Assembly: GCF_002750975.1 (NCBI RefSeq)
Contig: NZ_PEJS01000001.1
Location: forward strand, 1,240,001-1,304,000
DNA length: 64,000 bases
Direction of reading: 5' to 3'
Origin: Stenotrophomonas indicatrix
Lineage (GTDB): Bacteria > Pseudomonadota > Gammaproteobacteria > Xanthomonadales > Xanthomonadaceae
This document shows positions 47,057 through 58,555 of the stretch, one piece after another (position 1 is the first letter of the stretch; each line of letters begins with the position of its first letter). Both the position numbers and the translations under genes were made by a program. The notes beneath the pieces are model-generated. The model had not been told where the DNA came from and did no database searches. It saw only the letters and a list, made by a program, of their open reading frames with translations.

Positions 47057-47671
47057 ATGAAGATTTTCGGGCCGCTGTACGAGCGGGCAATGAAGTGGGC
47101 TGCGCATGAGCGCGCGCCGACTTATCTGATGGTGCTGAGCTTTTTCGAAGCCATCATCTTCCCGGTGATGCCGGAAGTGATGCTGGCGCCGATGTGCGTG
47201 GCCCAGCCCAAGCGCGGCTGGTGGTTCGCCACCCTCAGCCTGGCCGGCTCGATGGTCGGCGCGCTGATCGGCTACGCGCTGGGCCACTATGCATTCGAAG
47301 CGGTCAAGCCGGTGTTCGAGGCGCTGGGCATGCTGCCGGCGATCGAGCAGGGCATTGCTACCGTGCAGGCCAAGATGGTGGAGTCGCCTTGGGCGGTGTT
47401 CACTTTCCTGGTGCTGGGCGGCTTCATGCCGATTCCGATGAAGGTCTTCACGTGGGCATCGGGTATCGTCGGCGTGCCGATGCCGCAGTACCTGTTGAGC
47501 ATGTTGATCGGTCGTGGCAAGCGCGTTTTCGTGCTGGCTGCGGTCATCCGTATCGGTGGTGCGCGCGCCGAAGCAGCGCTGCGCCGATGGATTGAACCGC
47601 TGGGCTGGATCGCCACCGCGTTGGTGGTGGTGCTGATCGCCTGGCTTGTATGGAGGTCGAAGTTCGCATGA
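47057..47671 (+). CDS. YqaA/DedA-like membrane protein
   Basis: The product has 204 residues and about four to five helices. It contains FFEAIIFPVMPEVMLAPMCVAQPKRGWWFATLSLAGSMVGALIGYALGHYA, the SNARE-associated (VTT/DedA) domain, and RFVLAAVIRI-type helix (KRVFVLAAVIR) near the end. The YqaA subgroup is inserted between pcm and nlpD here. Relatives of DedA act in lipid transport. Confidence 0.85.
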   Translation: MKIFGPLYERAMKWAAHERAPTYLMVLSFFEAIIFPVMPEVMLAPMCVAQPKRGWWFATLSLAGSMVGALIGYALGHYAFEAVKPVFEALGMLPAIEQGIATVQAKMVESPWAVFTFLVLGGFMPIPMKVFTWASGIVGVPMPQYLLSMLIGRGKRVFVLAAVIRIGGARAEAALRRWIEPLGWIATALVVVLIAWLVWRSKFA

Positions 47672-48453
47672 GTGCAGATCGTCTGAGCAAGGGAGTGCGC
47701 ATCGGCGCGCTGGCGTTGCTGGTATCCACCCTGGCCGCCTGTGGCACCGCCACCGTGGTCCGGCCCAGTGGCGGCGGCAGCAGTGGCGTCAGCACGCCGA
47801 AGACGTCGGTGCCCAAGCCGGGGCAGACGGTGGTCGTGCGCAAGGGCGACACCATCTATGCGCTGGCCCGCATCCACGACATCACGCCGGCCGACCTGAT
47901 CGCCTGGAACAACCTGGACAATCCGTCGACCATTTACCCAGGGCAGGTGATCCGCCTGTATCCGGCCGGTTCCGGTGGCGGCCGTGCGCCGACCACCGTG
48001 GTCACCGCGCCGCGTCCGGCTGGCAGCACGTCTGGCGGCAGTACCGCGCCGACGCCGGGTCCGGCCGGTCCGGTCAAGAGCAACATCGCCTGGCGCTGGC
48101 CGGCCGATGGCGCAGTCGTGGGCCGCTACGTGGCCGGCGATGCAACCAAGCAGGGCGTGGACATCGCCGGCACCAGCGGCGCGCCGGTGAAGGCCACGGC
48201 CAATGGCGTGGTGGTGTATTCCGGCGCCGGCCTGGTCGGCTATGGCGAGCTGATCATCATCAAGCACAGCGACCAGTGGCTGTCGGCCTATGGCCACAAC
48301 CGCAAGCGCCTGGTCAATGAAGGGCAGAGCGTGAAGGCCGGCGAGCAGATCGCCGAGATGGGCCGTACCGGCGCCAACCGGGACATGCTGCACTTCGAGA
48401 TCCGCTACAACGGCAAGCCGGTCGACCCGCAGCAGTATCTGCCGGCGCGCTAG
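47668..48453 (+). CDS. nlpD: NlpD-like LysM/LytM lipoprotein, catalytically degenerate
   Basis: The product has 261 residues from ATG 47668 (overlapping the previous stop; GGAGG upstream). Lipobox LVSTLAAC (Cys about 25), LysM (VVVRKGDTIYALARIHDITPADLIAWNNL, about 54-99), then a LytM domain. Where active LytM has H-x3-D and HxH this has KQGVD and MLH, so the metal site is lost, just as in E. coli NlpD (QQGIN, RLH). It should activate an amidase (AmiC) rather than cut peptidoglycan. rpoS, which follows nlpD in E. coli, is absent here. Confidence 0.9.
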   Translation: MSADRLSKGVRIGALALLVSTLAACGTATVVRPSGGGSSGVSTPKTSVPKPGQTVVVRKGDTIYALARIHDITPADLIAWNNLDNPSTIYPGQVIRLYPAGSGGGRAPTTVVTAPRPAGSTSGGSTAPTPGPAGPVKSNIAWRWPADGAVVGRYVAGDATKQGVDIAGTSGAPVKATANGVVVYSGAGLVGYGELIIIKHSDQWLSAYGHNRKRLVNEGQSVKAGEQIAEMGRTGANRDMLHFEIRYNGKPVDPQQYLPAR

Positions 48454-48468
48454 CGCGGGCAGATACGG

Positions 48469-48585
48469 GTAGCGCCGGGCCATGCCCGGCGGCTGTACGC
48501 CGCAATGCAGCACTGCCCGAGCATGGGCTCGGACGCTTGCATATGCGCAACGTGTGTTTCAGGTAGCGCCGGGCCATGCCCGGCG
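48469..48585 (+). repeat. two SMAG/REP units in tandem orientation
   Basis: GTAGCGCCGGGCCATGCCCGGCG occurs at 48469-48491 and again at 48563-48585, same orientation, with 71 bases between that show no gene. They separate nlpD from the convergent Mth938-like gene. Confidence 0.8.
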
Positions 48586-48595
48586 GCCTCGGGCC

Positions 48596-48970
48596 TCAGC
48601 CTTCCAGGATGAAGGCGGCCGCCACCTTGCGGCCTTCGCCGGCAAGGATGTTGAAGGTGCGTGCGGCAGCCGGATTGTTCATCACTTCCAGTCCGATGCC
48701 GCGCGACAGGCAGGCGGCCATGACAACCGCCGGCGGGAACGCCTGGCGCTCTCCGGTGCCGAGCAGTATCAACGCCGGCTTCAGTGCCAGGATCGGCTCC
48801 AGGTCAGCCACCTGCAGCGCCGCGACATCGGTCACCGGCCACTGTTCGACCAGCTGGTCCGGGGTCAGGTAGAAGCTGTTGCCCAGAACGCGATCATTGA
48901 CCCGTGCCGAGCGACCGTCAGCGGCGCGCAGGCTGTAGGCGTAGTCGGGCAGTTCGTGGTTCAGCTGCAT
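48596..48970 (-). CDS. Mth938-like (DUF498) domain protein
   Basis: The product has 124 residues. The core [63 protein letters not shown] is the Mth938/NDUFAF3 type fold. The function in bacteria is unknown. It is 12 bases after yhbY on the same strand and probably co-transcribed. Confidence 0.88.
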   Translation of the reverse strand: MQLNHELPDYAYSLRAADGRSARVNDRVLGNSFYLTPDQLVEQWPVTDVAALQVADLEPILALKPALILLGTGERQAFPPAVVMAACLSRGIGLEVMNNPAAARTFNILAGEGRKVAAAFILEG

Positions 48971-48982
48971 GGCAGGGTCCGA

Positions 48983-49288
48983 TCAGCCGCGCGGCAGCAC
49001 GATCTGGCGGTGTTCCTTGCTCGGGCGATACAGCACGGCAACATGGCCGATACGCTGCACCAGCGCACTGTCGGTGGCCTGCACGATCTCGCCGATCATC
49101 ACGTCGCGGGCGTCACGGTCTTCGGCGGCAACCTTCACCTTGACCAGTTCGTGGCGTTCCAGCACTTCGTTCAGCTCGGTCAGGAAGGCCGGAGTGACGC
49201 CCTTGCCGCCGGTCTGCAGCAGGGCCTTCAGGTCGTGGGCTTGGCCGCGCAGGAAACGGGTCTGGGAAGGGGTCAAGGCAGTGGGCAT
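48983..49288 (-). CDS. yhbY: CRM-domain RNA-binding protein YhbY
   Basis: The product has 101 residues. [49 protein letters not shown] has the GxxG loop (TGGKGVT) of the CRM fold. YhbY binds pre-50S ribosomes. It is divergent from rlmE with 64 bases between, the usual yhbY/rlmE arrangement. Confidence 0.93.
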   Translation of the reverse strand: MPTALTPSQTRFLRGQAHDLKALLQTGGKGVTPAFLTELNEVLERHELVKVKVAAEDRDARDVMIGEIVQATDSALVQRIGHVAVLYRPSKEHRQIVLPRG

Positions 49289-49352
49289 GCAGAAAACACG
49301 GTTGAATGGGACGATCAGGGTATCATGGCGACCCCATCAGCCCCTATTTCCA

Positions 49353-49985
49353 ATGGCTACCCGCAGCAAAAGCAGCCAGCGCTGGCTCAAGGAACACTTC
49401 TCCGATCCCTTCGTGAAGAAGGCCCAGGCCGAAGGCATGCGCTCCCGTGCGGCCTACAAGCTTGAAGAACTGCTCGAACGTGACCGCCTGCTGAAGCCGC
49501 ACATGGTGGTGGTCGACCTCGGCGCGGCCCCAGGTGGCTGGTCTCAGCAGGTGCGGAGACAGATCGGCGATACCGGCCGCGTGCTGGCCCTGGACATCCT
49601 GGACATGCCGCCGCTGGCCGGCGTGGAGTTCCTTCACGGTGACTTCAGGGAAGAAACCGTCCTATCGCAGTTTGAAGCCATGCTCGGGGATCAGCCGGTA
49701 GACCTTGTGCTGTCGGACATGGCCCCCAATAAGAGTGGTGTGGACGCGGTCGACCAGCCGCGGATGATGCACCTGGCGGAGCTGGCCATGGATTTTGCCG
49801 ACAACCACCTCAAGACTGGTGGGGCGTTCCTGATCAAGCTGTTCCAGGGCGAAGGCTTTGACGACTACGTGCGCGACATGCGCCGCCGCTACGACAAGGT
49901 CTCCATCCGCAAGCCGGAAGCCTCGCGCAAGCGCTCTCCCGAGGTGTATGCCTTGGGTCAGGGAAAACGCGCCCACATGAAGTAA
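49353..49985 (+). CDS. rlmE: 23S rRNA (uridine-2552-2'-O) methyltransferase
   Basis: The product has 210 residues (FtsJ/RrmJ). SAM motif [17 protein letters not shown], with [17 protein letters not shown] (Lys) and [21 protein letters not shown] (Asp), and [13 protein letters not shown] (Lys) making the K-D-K-E set. It methylates U2552 in the ribosomal A-loop. ftsH follows in the normal order. Confidence 0.97.
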   Translation: MATRSKSSQRWLKEHFSDPFVKKAQAEGMRSRAAYKLEELLERDRLLKPHMVVVDLGAAPGGWSQQVRRQIGDTGRVLALDILDMPPLAGVEFLHGDFREETVLSQFEAMLGDQPVDLVLSDMAPNKSGVDAVDQPRMMHLAELAMDFADNHLKTGGAFLIKLFQGEGFDDYVRDMRRRYDKVSIRKPEASRKRSPEVYALGQGKRAHMK

Positions 49986-50051
49986 GCTCGACCCCGTAAG
50001 TTCGACCCCAACGCAACGCCAGCACTAAGAGGAACACCGGAGCCAATGAGG

Positions 50052-51989
<1,938 letters not shown>

Positions 51990-52015
51990 CGGCCTGCCGT
52001 ACGCAATGCAAGACG

Positions 52016-52041
52016 AGGCCGGGGCAACCCGGCCTTGTTGT
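52016..52041 (+). terminator. terminator after ftsH
   Basis: The stem AGGCCGGG/CCCGGCCT with a short loop and TTGTTGTTT after it. Confidence 0.7.
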
Positions 52042-52087
52042 TTCCGGGCCCCGGCCCATCCGATCCTGACAGTCCGCTGGAGTCCGC

Positions 52088-52276
52088 ATGTCCGCCCCCA
52101 AGCCTGAACCGATTTCCCACACCGCCGAGATGGTGATCGCCACCGTAGTCGGCGTCGCTGTCGGCCTGACCGTGGACAATCTGCTGCTCGGCTGTGGCGT
52201 GGGTATCGCGGTGGGTATCCTGCTGAGCATCATCAAGACGCTGTACGTGGACCGGAAGCGTCGCCGGCAGCGGTGA
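52088..52276 (+). CDS. small membrane protein, 62 residues
   Basis: The product has two hydrophobic stretches (AEMVIATVVGVAVGLTV and LLLGCGVGIAVGILLSII) and a strongly basic end (YVDRKRRRQR). I do not recognise it; small glycine-zipper-like membrane protein is the fairest description. It lies between ftsH and a repeat. Confidence 0.6.
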   Translation: MSAPKPEPISHTAEMVIATVVGVAVGLTVDNLLLGCGVGIAVGILLSIIKTLYVDRKRRRQR

Positions 52277-52296
52277 GGTTTGCCGGCAGGGCGCAG

Positions 52297-52387
52297 CCCC
52301 GCCTCCGACAATTTCCCGCTGCTGTTGGGCTGCTGTTGGTAGGTGTCGACCTTGGTCGACACGGTAGATCCACGCCATGCGTGGATG
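52297..52387 (+). repeat. compound palindromic repeat, copy C (right half only)
   Basis: It starts CCCCGCCTCCGAC, aligning with the right-hand edge of the long stem in copies A and B; the left arm is absent. Then come two CTGCTGTTGG motifs, a GTAG-headed GTGTCGACC/GGTCGACAC palindrome (52339-52362) and a GTAG-headed GATCCACGCC SMAG (52364-52387). A half SMAG (GGCCGGCACTAC) follows near 52410. Confidence 0.75.
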
Positions 52388-52489
52388 CTCTTCGTTCAAT
52401 TGTCGAGAGCGGCCGGCACTACCGCCTCTGCGGGTGCAGGGCGCAGCCCTGCCGCCTTAAACTAACCTTCGTTGCCCGCAGGATCTGCC

Positions 52490-53386
52490 ATGTTCGACAT
52501 CTCGCCCCAGCTCGATTGCGCCGGCCGCATCCTGCGCCTGGACCGTGCCCGGGTCATGGGTATCGTCAACGTCACCCCGGATTCGTTCTCCGATGGTGGT
52601 GCCCATGACACCACCGAGGCGGCGGTCGCGCATGGCCTGAAGCTGGTGGAGGAGGGCGCCGACCTGCTCGACATCGGCGGCGAATCGACCCGTCCGGGCG
52701 CGGCGCCGGTGTCGATCGACGAGGAACTGCGTCGCGTCGTGCCGGTCATCGAGCAGCTGGCAGCGCGCACGACGGTGCCGATCAGCATCGATACCTTCAA
52801 GCCGGAGGTGATGCGTGCCGCGGTTGCTGCAGGCGCCGGGATGATCAACGACATCTTCGGCCTGCGCCAGGACGGTGCGCTGCACGCGGCGGCGGACGCA
52901 GGCGTGCCGGTGGTGCTGATGCACATGCAGGGCGAACCGGGTCACATGCAGACTGACCCGCAGTACGACGATGTGGTCGCCGAGGTCCGTGGCTTCCTGG
53001 TGCAGCGGCTGTTCGCCGCGGAGATGGCCGGCATCGCCAAGAAGAATCTGGTGATCGACCTCGGCTTTGGCTTCGGCAAGACCACGGCCCACAACATGAC
53101 GCTGCTGGCCCGCTCGGAGCGTTTCCTTGAACTGGGCGTGCCGATGCTGGCCGGGCTGTCGCGCAAGCGCAGCCTGGGCGAGCTGACCGGTCGTCAGTCA
53201 CCGGCAGAGCGTGTCGCTGCGTCGGTGGCCGCACACCTGATCGCCGTGCAGCGCGGCGCCCGTATCGTGCGCGTGCACGATGTGGCAGCGACGGTCGATG
53301 CATTGAAGGTTTGGCAGGCGGTCGAGGCGGTACCTGCCGTGCGGGTGGACGCCAAGCCGACCCTCCGCTGGCCGGACGAAGACTGA
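52490..53386 (+). CDS. folP: dihydropteroate synthase
   Basis: The product has 298 residues. It joins p-aminobenzoate to the pterin in folate synthesis and is the sulfonamide target. [29 protein letters not shown] and [25 protein letters not shown] are diagnostic. The stop overlaps miaA (TGATG). Confidence 0.96.
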   Translation: MFDISPQLDCAGRILRLDRARVMGIVNVTPDSFSDGGAHDTTEAAVAHGLKLVEEGADLLDIGGESTRPGAAPVSIDEELRRVVPVIEQLAARTTVPISIDTFKPEVMRAAVAAGAGMINDIFGLRQDGALHAAADAGVPVVLMHMQGEPGHMQTDPQYDDVVAEVRGFLVQRLFAAEMAGIAKKNLVIDLGFGFGKTTAHNMTLLARSERFLELGVPMLAGLSRKRSLGELTGRQSPAERVAASVAAHLIAVQRGARIVRVHDVAATVDALKVWQAVEAVPAVRVDAKPTLRWPDED

Positions 53387-54339
53387 TGGCAGTGGATCAG
53401 CGGCCGCTGGCGATCGCCGTGATGGGGCCGACCGCCAGCGGCAAGACCGCCGCCGCGATCACGCTGGCGCAGCAGCTGGACGGTGAAATCGTCAGCGTTG
53501 ATTCGGCGCTGGTCTATCGCGGGCTGGATATCGGGTCGGCCAAACCGGATGCGGCCGAGCGCGCACAGGCACCGCACCACCTGCTGGACCTGCGTGATCC
53601 CTGGCAGACCTATTCGGCGGCCGAGTTCGCTGCCGACGCCGCCCGTGTGGTGGCCGATATTGTCGCCCGAGGCAAGACTCCGATCCTGGCCGGCGGCACG
53701 GGCCTGTACTTCCGCGCGCTGTTGCAGGGTCTGTCGCCGATGCCGGAGGCCGACCCGGCGATGCGTGCCGTGTTGAGCGCCGACGCCGCCGAGCGAGGCT
53801 GGGCGGCGCTGCACGCCGAGCTGGCCGCCGTTGACCCCGCCGCCGCAGCACGCATCCATGCCACCGACCCGCAACGCATCCAGCGGGCGCTGGAGGTCTA
53901 CCGGCTGACCGGCACGCCGATCAGTGAATGGCAGCGCCGCCCCGGGGTGGCCCCGTTGCCGGTGCGCACGTTGAAGCTGATTCTGGCGCCGCGCGACCGC
54001 GCCGTCCTGCACCAGCGCATCGAGGCCCGCTTTGACGCCATGCTCGCGCAGGGCTTCCTCGACGAAGTGCGCGCCCTGCGTGCATTGCCGGAAATGCGGG
54101 CGGTGGCCGCACCGCTGGACCTGCCCGCCGTCCGCGCGGTGGGGTATCGCCAGGCCTGGGAGTACCTGGACGGGGACGGGGACGCGGCCCGCTTCCGGGA
54201 CAAGTCCATTTTCGCCACCCGGCAACTGGCCAAGCGCCAGCTTACCTGGCTGCGCGGCGAGCTTGATGCGCGCTGGTTCGACCCCCATATGGATGGGGAG
54301 CGCCTCGCAGGCGCGGTGTCGACCTTCGTTGCACGCTGA
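53386..54339 (+). CDS. miaA: tRNA dimethylallyltransferase
   Basis: The product has 317 residues. It adds dimethylallyl to A37 of tRNAs that read U-starting codons. P-loop GPTASGKT (about 14-21), [19 protein letters not shown] and [13 protein letters not shown] are family features. It overlaps folP by one base and is followed by hfq. Confidence 0.97.
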   Translation: MAVDQRPLAIAVMGPTASGKTAAAITLAQQLDGEIVSVDSALVYRGLDIGSAKPDAAERAQAPHHLLDLRDPWQTYSAAEFAADAARVVADIVARGKTPILAGGTGLYFRALLQGLSPMPEADPAMRAVLSADAAERGWAALHAELAAVDPAAAARIHATDPQRIQRALEVYRLTGTPISEWQRRPGVAPLPVRTLKLILAPRDRAVLHQRIEARFDAMLAQGFLDEVRALRALPEMRAVAAPLDLPAVRAVGYRQAWEYLDGDGDAARFRDKSIFATRQLAKRQLTWLRGELDARWFDPHMDGERLAGAVSTFVAR

Positions 54340-54434
54340 ACCGACGCTGGCCGTGTACCATCATGGGCCGGAAAGCGGCTCGGGGGTCGCGGCAACCGCC
54401 GGCTACCAATAAGAACAATAATCAGGAGTGTGCA

Positions 54435-54710
54435 ATGTCCAAGGGGCAATCGCTGCAGGATCCTTTCTTGAATGCACTGCGGCGCGAGCGCGTGCCGGTT
54501 TCGGTGTACCTGGTCAACGGCATCAAGCTGCAGGGCACGATCGAATCGTTCGATCAGTTCGTGGTCCTGCTGCGCAACACCGTCAGCCAGATGGTCTACA
54601 AGCACGCCATTTCCACCGTGGTGCCGGCGCGCAACGTCAAGGTCGGCCCGGGTGGTGGGTACGTGCAATCAGGTGAGGATGGTCAGGCGGGTGATGAAGC
54701 AGACGAATGA
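54435..54710 (+). CDS. hfq: RNA chaperone Hfq
   Basis: The product has 91 residues. Sm1 and Sm2 motifs: [41 protein letters not shown] and [14 protein letters not shown]. The C-terminal tail is short and acidic. It binds small RNAs and mRNAs as a hexamer. miaA-hfq-hflX is the conserved order; hflX starts 14 bases after. Confidence 0.97.
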   Translation: MSKGQSLQDPFLNALRRERVPVSVYLVNGIKLQGTIESFDQFVVLLRNTVSQMVYKHAISTVVPARNVKVGPGGGYVQSGEDGQAGDEADE

Positions 54711-54724
54711 TGTTGGAGCGGTGA

Positions 54725-56035
54725 ATGTTTGACCGCTCGAAAAAGGGCGAACACGCCCTGTTGATCCAGCCGCATTTCGGCAAGCTGGAAGACGATGTGC
54801 TGGAAGAATTCGGTGATCTGGCCCGCTCGGCCGGGGCCAGCATCGCGGTGACCATCACCGCGCGGCTGGATCGCCCCAACCCGTCGACCCTGATCGGCAG
54901 CGGCAAGCTGGATGAGATCAAGGCCGCCGCCGAAGCCACCGGCGCAGACCTGATCCTGGTCAACCACGCGTTGAGCCCGGGCCAGGAGCGCAATCTGGAG
55001 CGTTTCCTCGAGCGCCGGGTGATCGACCGTACCGGCCTGATCCTGGACATCTTTGCCCAGCGTGCGCGCAGCCATGAAGGCAAACTGCAGGTCGAGCTGG
55101 CCCAGCTGCGGCATATGTCGACACGGCTGGTGCGCGGCTGGACCCATCTGGAGCGCCAGCGTGGTGGTTCGATCGGCCTGCGCGGCCCGGGTGAAACCCA
55201 GCTGGAAACCGATCGTCGCCTGCTGCAGAAGCGGGTTGAACAGCTGCAGAAGCGGCTGGAAAAGGTCGAAGTACAGCGCACCCAGATGCGTCGTGCGCGT
55301 GTGCGCAGCGAACTGCCGCGCGTCGCCCTGGTCGGCTACACCAATGCCGGCAAATCGACCTTGTTCAATGCGATGACCGGCGCCGAGGCCTATGCGGCCG
55401 ACCAGTTGTTCGCCACCCTGGATCCGACCGTACGCCGGATCGCCGTGCCCGGTGGCAACGTCGTGCTGGCCGATACGGTTGGTTTCGTACGCGACCTGCC
55501 GCATGACCTGGTGGCGGCCTTCCGCTCGACCCTGTCTGAAGCGCGGGAAGCGGATTTCCTGCTGCACCTTGTCGATGCCGCCGATCCGCACCGCGAGGAG
55601 CGCATCGCCCAGGTCGACGAAGTGCTGACCGCCGTCGGTGCCGGCGACCTTCCGCAGTTGCTGGTGTTCAACAAGATCGACCGCATCGAGGGTGCCGACG
55701 TGCGCCACGACGGCCAGGACGGCGTGCCGGATGAATCACGGCGTGAGCGGGTGTGGATTTCCGCACGCGACGGGCAGGGCATCGAGCTGTTGCAGGCCGT
55801 GCTCGGCAAGCGGTTGGGTCTGCAGCACGTCACCGGCGAGTTGCGCCTGCCACCCAGTGCCGGCCGCCTTCGCGCTCGCCTGCACCAATTGGAAGTGGTG
55901 CGCAGTGAAGAGGCTGATGAAGAAGGCTGGCTGTTGCAGGTCGATCTTCCCATCGCCGAGGCCGAGAAGCTGGCGGCCAGCGCCGATGGCGAGCCGATCC
56001 GGGCCCTGCTGCCGGAGAAGCTGCCCGAATGGTGA
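54725..56035 (+). CDS. hflX: ribosome-associated GTPase HflX
   Basis: The product has 436 residues. An N-terminal HflX domain (about 1-195, with GPGETQLETDRRLLQKRVEQLQKRL coiled coil), then G1 GYTNAGKST, G3 DTVGF and G4 NKID. It splits stalled ribosomes. The last gene of the hfq run. Confidence 0.95.
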   Translation: MFDRSKKGEHALLIQPHFGKLEDDVLEEFGDLARSAGASIAVTITARLDRPNPSTLIGSGKLDEIKAAAEATGADLILVNHALSPGQERNLERFLERRVIDRTGLILDIFAQRARSHEGKLQVELAQLRHMSTRLVRGWTHLERQRGGSIGLRGPGETQLETDRRLLQKRVEQLQKRLEKVEVQRTQMRRARVRSELPRVALVGYTNAGKSTLFNAMTGAEAYAADQLFATLDPTVRRIAVPGGNVVLADTVGFVRDLPHDLVAAFRSTLSEAREADFLLHLVDAADPHREERIAQVDEVLTAVGAGDLPQLLVFNKIDRIEGADVRHDGQDGVPDESRRERVWISARDGQGIELLQAVLGKRLGLQHVTGELRLPPSAGRLRARLHQLEVVRSEEADEEGWLLQVDLPIAEAEKLAASADGEPIRALLPEKLPEW

Positions 56036-56131
56036 GGCAGTGCCGGCCGTTGGCCGGCATGTCCTGCGGCCGCGACACCACCCTGCCATCTGCGGTACAA
56101 CGTGCAGGTTCTTCACTTTTCAGCTACCCCG

Positions 56132-56626
56132 ATGGCCTTCCCGACCGACGCCGAACTCAATGCCCAGGCCGCTGCGCTGGGCCAGCGCCTGCAACAGGCT
56201 TCGCTGCAGCTGGTGACTGCTGAAAGCTGCAGCGGCGGCTGGATCGCCAAGTGCATGACCGACATCGCCGGATCCTCGGCGTTCTTCGACTGCGGCATGG
56301 TGGTCTACAGCTACGAAGCCAAGCAGCGCCTGCTCGGCGTGCGCGCGCAGACGCTGGAGCAGTTCGGTGCGGTCAGCCGCGAAGCCGTGCTGGAGATGGT
56401 GTCCGGGGCGCTGGTCAATTCCGGTGCCGGCATCGCGGTGGCGGTGACCGGTATCGCAGGGCCGGGCGGTGGCAGCCCGGACAAGCCGGTCGGCAGTGTC
56501 TGGATCGGCTGGAAGCGCCGTGGCGGCTATGCCCGGGCCGAACTGTTCCAGTTCGATGGTGACCGTGAAGCCATCCGCCGGCAGACCGTAGCGGCGGCAT
56601 TGCACGGCATCGACGCCCAGCTGTGA
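56132..56626 (+). CDS. pncC: nicotinamide-nucleotide amidohydrolase (CinA C-terminal)
   Basis: The product has 164 residues. TAESCSGGWIAKCMTDIAGSSAFFDCGMVVYSYEAKQRLLGV and GIAGPGGGSPDKPVGSVWIGW align with E. coli PncC. It deamidates NMN in the pyridine nucleotide cycle. The N-terminal CinA domain is absent. A shorter start at 56132 (MAFPTDAEL) fits PncC length. UbiB-like gene follows after 35 bases. Confidence 0.93.
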   Translation: MAFPTDAELNAQAAALGQRLQQASLQLVTAESCSGGWIAKCMTDIAGSSAFFDCGMVVYSYEAKQRLLGVRAQTLEQFGAVSREAVLEMVSGALVNSGAGIAVAVTGIAGPGGGSPDKPVGSVWIGWKRRGGYARAELFQFDGDREAIRRQTVAAALHGIDAQL

Positions 56627-56661
56627 CATGCTGCTCCGGCAATCAACCGGAGTAGGCAACG

Positions 56662-58344
56662 ATGTGGGAGACGCTGGGCACCGTCCGTGACCTTGGCCGG
56701 CTGCAGGAAATTGCCGCCGTCCTGATCCGCTACGGCTTCGGCGACGTCGTGCGGCGCATCGGCCTGGCCACGGTACTGGAACGTGCCGGCCGCCTGCTGC
56801 ACTGGAACGAGGAGCGGCAGGAAATGCTGCGGATGACCGCGCCGGTGCGCGTGCGCAGCGCCCTGCAGGATCTCGGGCCGACGTTCGTGAAGCTGGGCCA
56901 GGTGCTCGCCACCCGCGTCGACCTGCTGCCGCCGGACTGGATCGCCGAACTCTCCGAATTGCAGAACGCGGTCCCGGCATTGCCCTACGAGAAGATCCGC
57001 GAACAGCTCGAGGCCGACCTCGGTGCGTCTCCGTCGCAGGTGTTTGCCTTCCTTGATGAAACCCCGATGGCGGCTGCTTCCTTGGCCCAGGCCCATCGGG
57101 CGCGGTTGCATGATGGCCGCGAAGTGGTGCTGAAGGTGCGCCGCCCTGGTATCCGTGACGTGGTTGAAGCCGATCTGCGCCTGCTGGCACGGCTGGCCGA
57201 GATCGTTGAGGCTCGGCTGCCGGATCTGCGGCGCTACCGGCCCGCCGAGGTGGTGCAGCAGTTCACCGTGTCGCTGCGCCGCGAGCTGGATTTTGCCGCG
57301 GAATGCCGCAACGCCGAGCGCATCGCGCGCAACTTCGAGGGGCGTGACGACATCCTGATTCCGGCGGTGCACTGGCAATGGACCTGCGAAAGCCTGAATG
57401 TCCAGGATTTCGTCGACGGCATTGCCGGACGTGATCTGGCCGGTGTCGATGCGGCCGGCATCGACCGCCGTGAACTGGCCCGGCGTGGCGCCGACATCGT
57501 ATTGAAGATGGTGCTGGAGGACGGCAGTTTCCATGCCGATCCGCACCCGGGCAACATCATCTACCTGCGCGATGGCCGCATCGGCGTGATCGATTTCGGC
57601 ATGGTCGGCGCGTTGTCGGAGGTGCGCCGCTTCCAGGTCGCGCAGCTGCTGCATGGTCTGGTTGAACAGGATCCGCAGGGCGTGGCCGATGTGTTGCTGG
57701 ACTGGGCCGGCGGCGTGGAAGTGGACGAGAACCGGTTGCAGCATGACATCAGCCTGTTCGTCGACCAGTACCGCGGCGTGCCGCTGAAGGACCTGCGCAT
57801 CGGCCTGATGCTGGGCGACATCACCCAGCTGCTGCGCAGCTACAACCTGACCCTGCCGGCAGACTTGGCGCTGATGATCAAGGCCTTCCTGACGCTGGAG
57901 GGCATGGGCCGCCAGCTCGACCCGGATTTCGACATGGCCAGCGCCGCGCGCCCGTTCCTGGAGCGGGTGGTGCTGCAGCGCTATGCGCCGCGGGCGCTGT
58001 TCAAGCGTGGCCGACGCAGCCTGCTCGGCATGATCGACTTCGCCGGTGATTTGCCGCGGGACCTGCGCAAGCTGGTCCAGGCGGCGCGCCGTGGCCGGCT
58101 GCAGCTGAAGGTCGAGACCAACGCGCTGCAGGGCTTCGGCGACCAGGTCAACCGCGCCGCGAACCGGCTGGTGATGGGGATCGTCACGGCAGCCTTGATC
58201 ATCGGCTCCTCGATCGTGATGCACAGCGTAGGAGGCGTTTCCAGCCGTTGGCTGCTGGCGCTGGGCGTGTGCGGTTTCATCGGCGCAGGGTTCTGTGGGG
58301 TGTGGATCCTGTTCTCGATCTGGAGAAGCGGCAAGCACACGTAG
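56662..58344 (+). CDS. UbiB/AarF-family atypical kinase
   Basis: The product has 560 residues. ABC1/ADCK features: KLGQ at 77-80 (in FVKLGQVLATRVDLLPPDW), AAASLAQAHRA, the VVLKVRRPG Lys, the catalytic DGSFHADPHPGN and DFG in VIDFGMVG, with two C-terminal membrane helices. UbiB supports ubiquinone synthesis. It is not beside ubiE/ubiJ here, so it may be a second paralogue. Confidence 0.88.
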   Translation: MWETLGTVRDLGRLQEIAAVLIRYGFGDVVRRIGLATVLERAGRLLHWNEERQEMLRMTAPVRVRSALQDLGPTFVKLGQVLATRVDLLPPDWIAELSELQNAVPALPYEKIREQLEADLGASPSQVFAFLDETPMAAASLAQAHRARLHDGREVVLKVRRPGIRDVVEADLRLLARLAEIVEARLPDLRRYRPAEVVQQFTVSLRRELDFAAECRNAERIARNFEGRDDILIPAVHWQWTCESLNVQDFVDGIAGRDLAGVDAAGIDRRELARRGADIVLKMVLEDGSFHADPHPGNIIYLRDGRIGVIDFGMVGALSEVRRFQVAQLLHGLVEQDPQGVADVLLDWAGGVEVDENRLQHDISLFVDQYRGVPLKDLRIGLMLGDITQLLRSYNLTLPADLALMIKAFLTLEGMGRQLDPDFDMASAARPFLERVVLQRYAPRALFKRGRRSLLGMIDFAGDLPRDLRKLVQAARRGRLQLKVETNALQGFGDQVNRAANRLVMGIVTAALIIGSSIVMHSVGGVSSRWLLALGVCGFIGAGFCGVWILFSIWRSGKHT

Positions 58345-58398
58345 TGTGCGTACTGCGGCGGTTCCCGCCGGGAACCGCGGCATCGCGCGGCGATTCCT

Positions 58399-58488
58399 GT
58401 AGCGCCGACCGCGGGTCGGCTGCTTTTGCCTTTGCCGCCCCCAACCAGCCACGCCGCATTCCCGGTAGCGCCGGGCCATGCACCGCGG
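58399..58488 (+). repeat. two SMAG/REP units before lexA
   Basis: GTAG-headed palindromes GTAGCGCCGACCGCGGGTCGGC (58399-58423) and a degenerate GTAGCGCCGGGCCATGCACCGCGG (58465-58488). They fill the region between the UbiB-like gene and the lexA promoter. Confidence 0.7.
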
Positions 58489-58519
58489 CTTTCGCTCCTG
58501 CCGGAATCGCCCTCGGCAC

Positions 58520-58553
58520 TTGCAGTCCTGGGTGTTAGTAGTAATACTACTAA
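58520..58553 (+). promoter_or_regulatory. lexA promoter with LexA operator
   Basis: TTAGTAGTAATACTACTAA at 58535-58553 is a perfect palindrome and equals the known xanthomonad LexA box. TTGCAG (58520) and AATACT (58543) with 17 bases spacing form a promoter whose -10 lies inside the box, explaining self-repression. The box ends two bases before the ATG at 58556. Confidence 0.85.
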
Positions 58554-58555
58554 CC

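Noticed and set aside
54329..54361. A promoter for hfq (TTGCAC and TACCAT)
   Set aside because: The spacer is 21 bases, outside the normal range.
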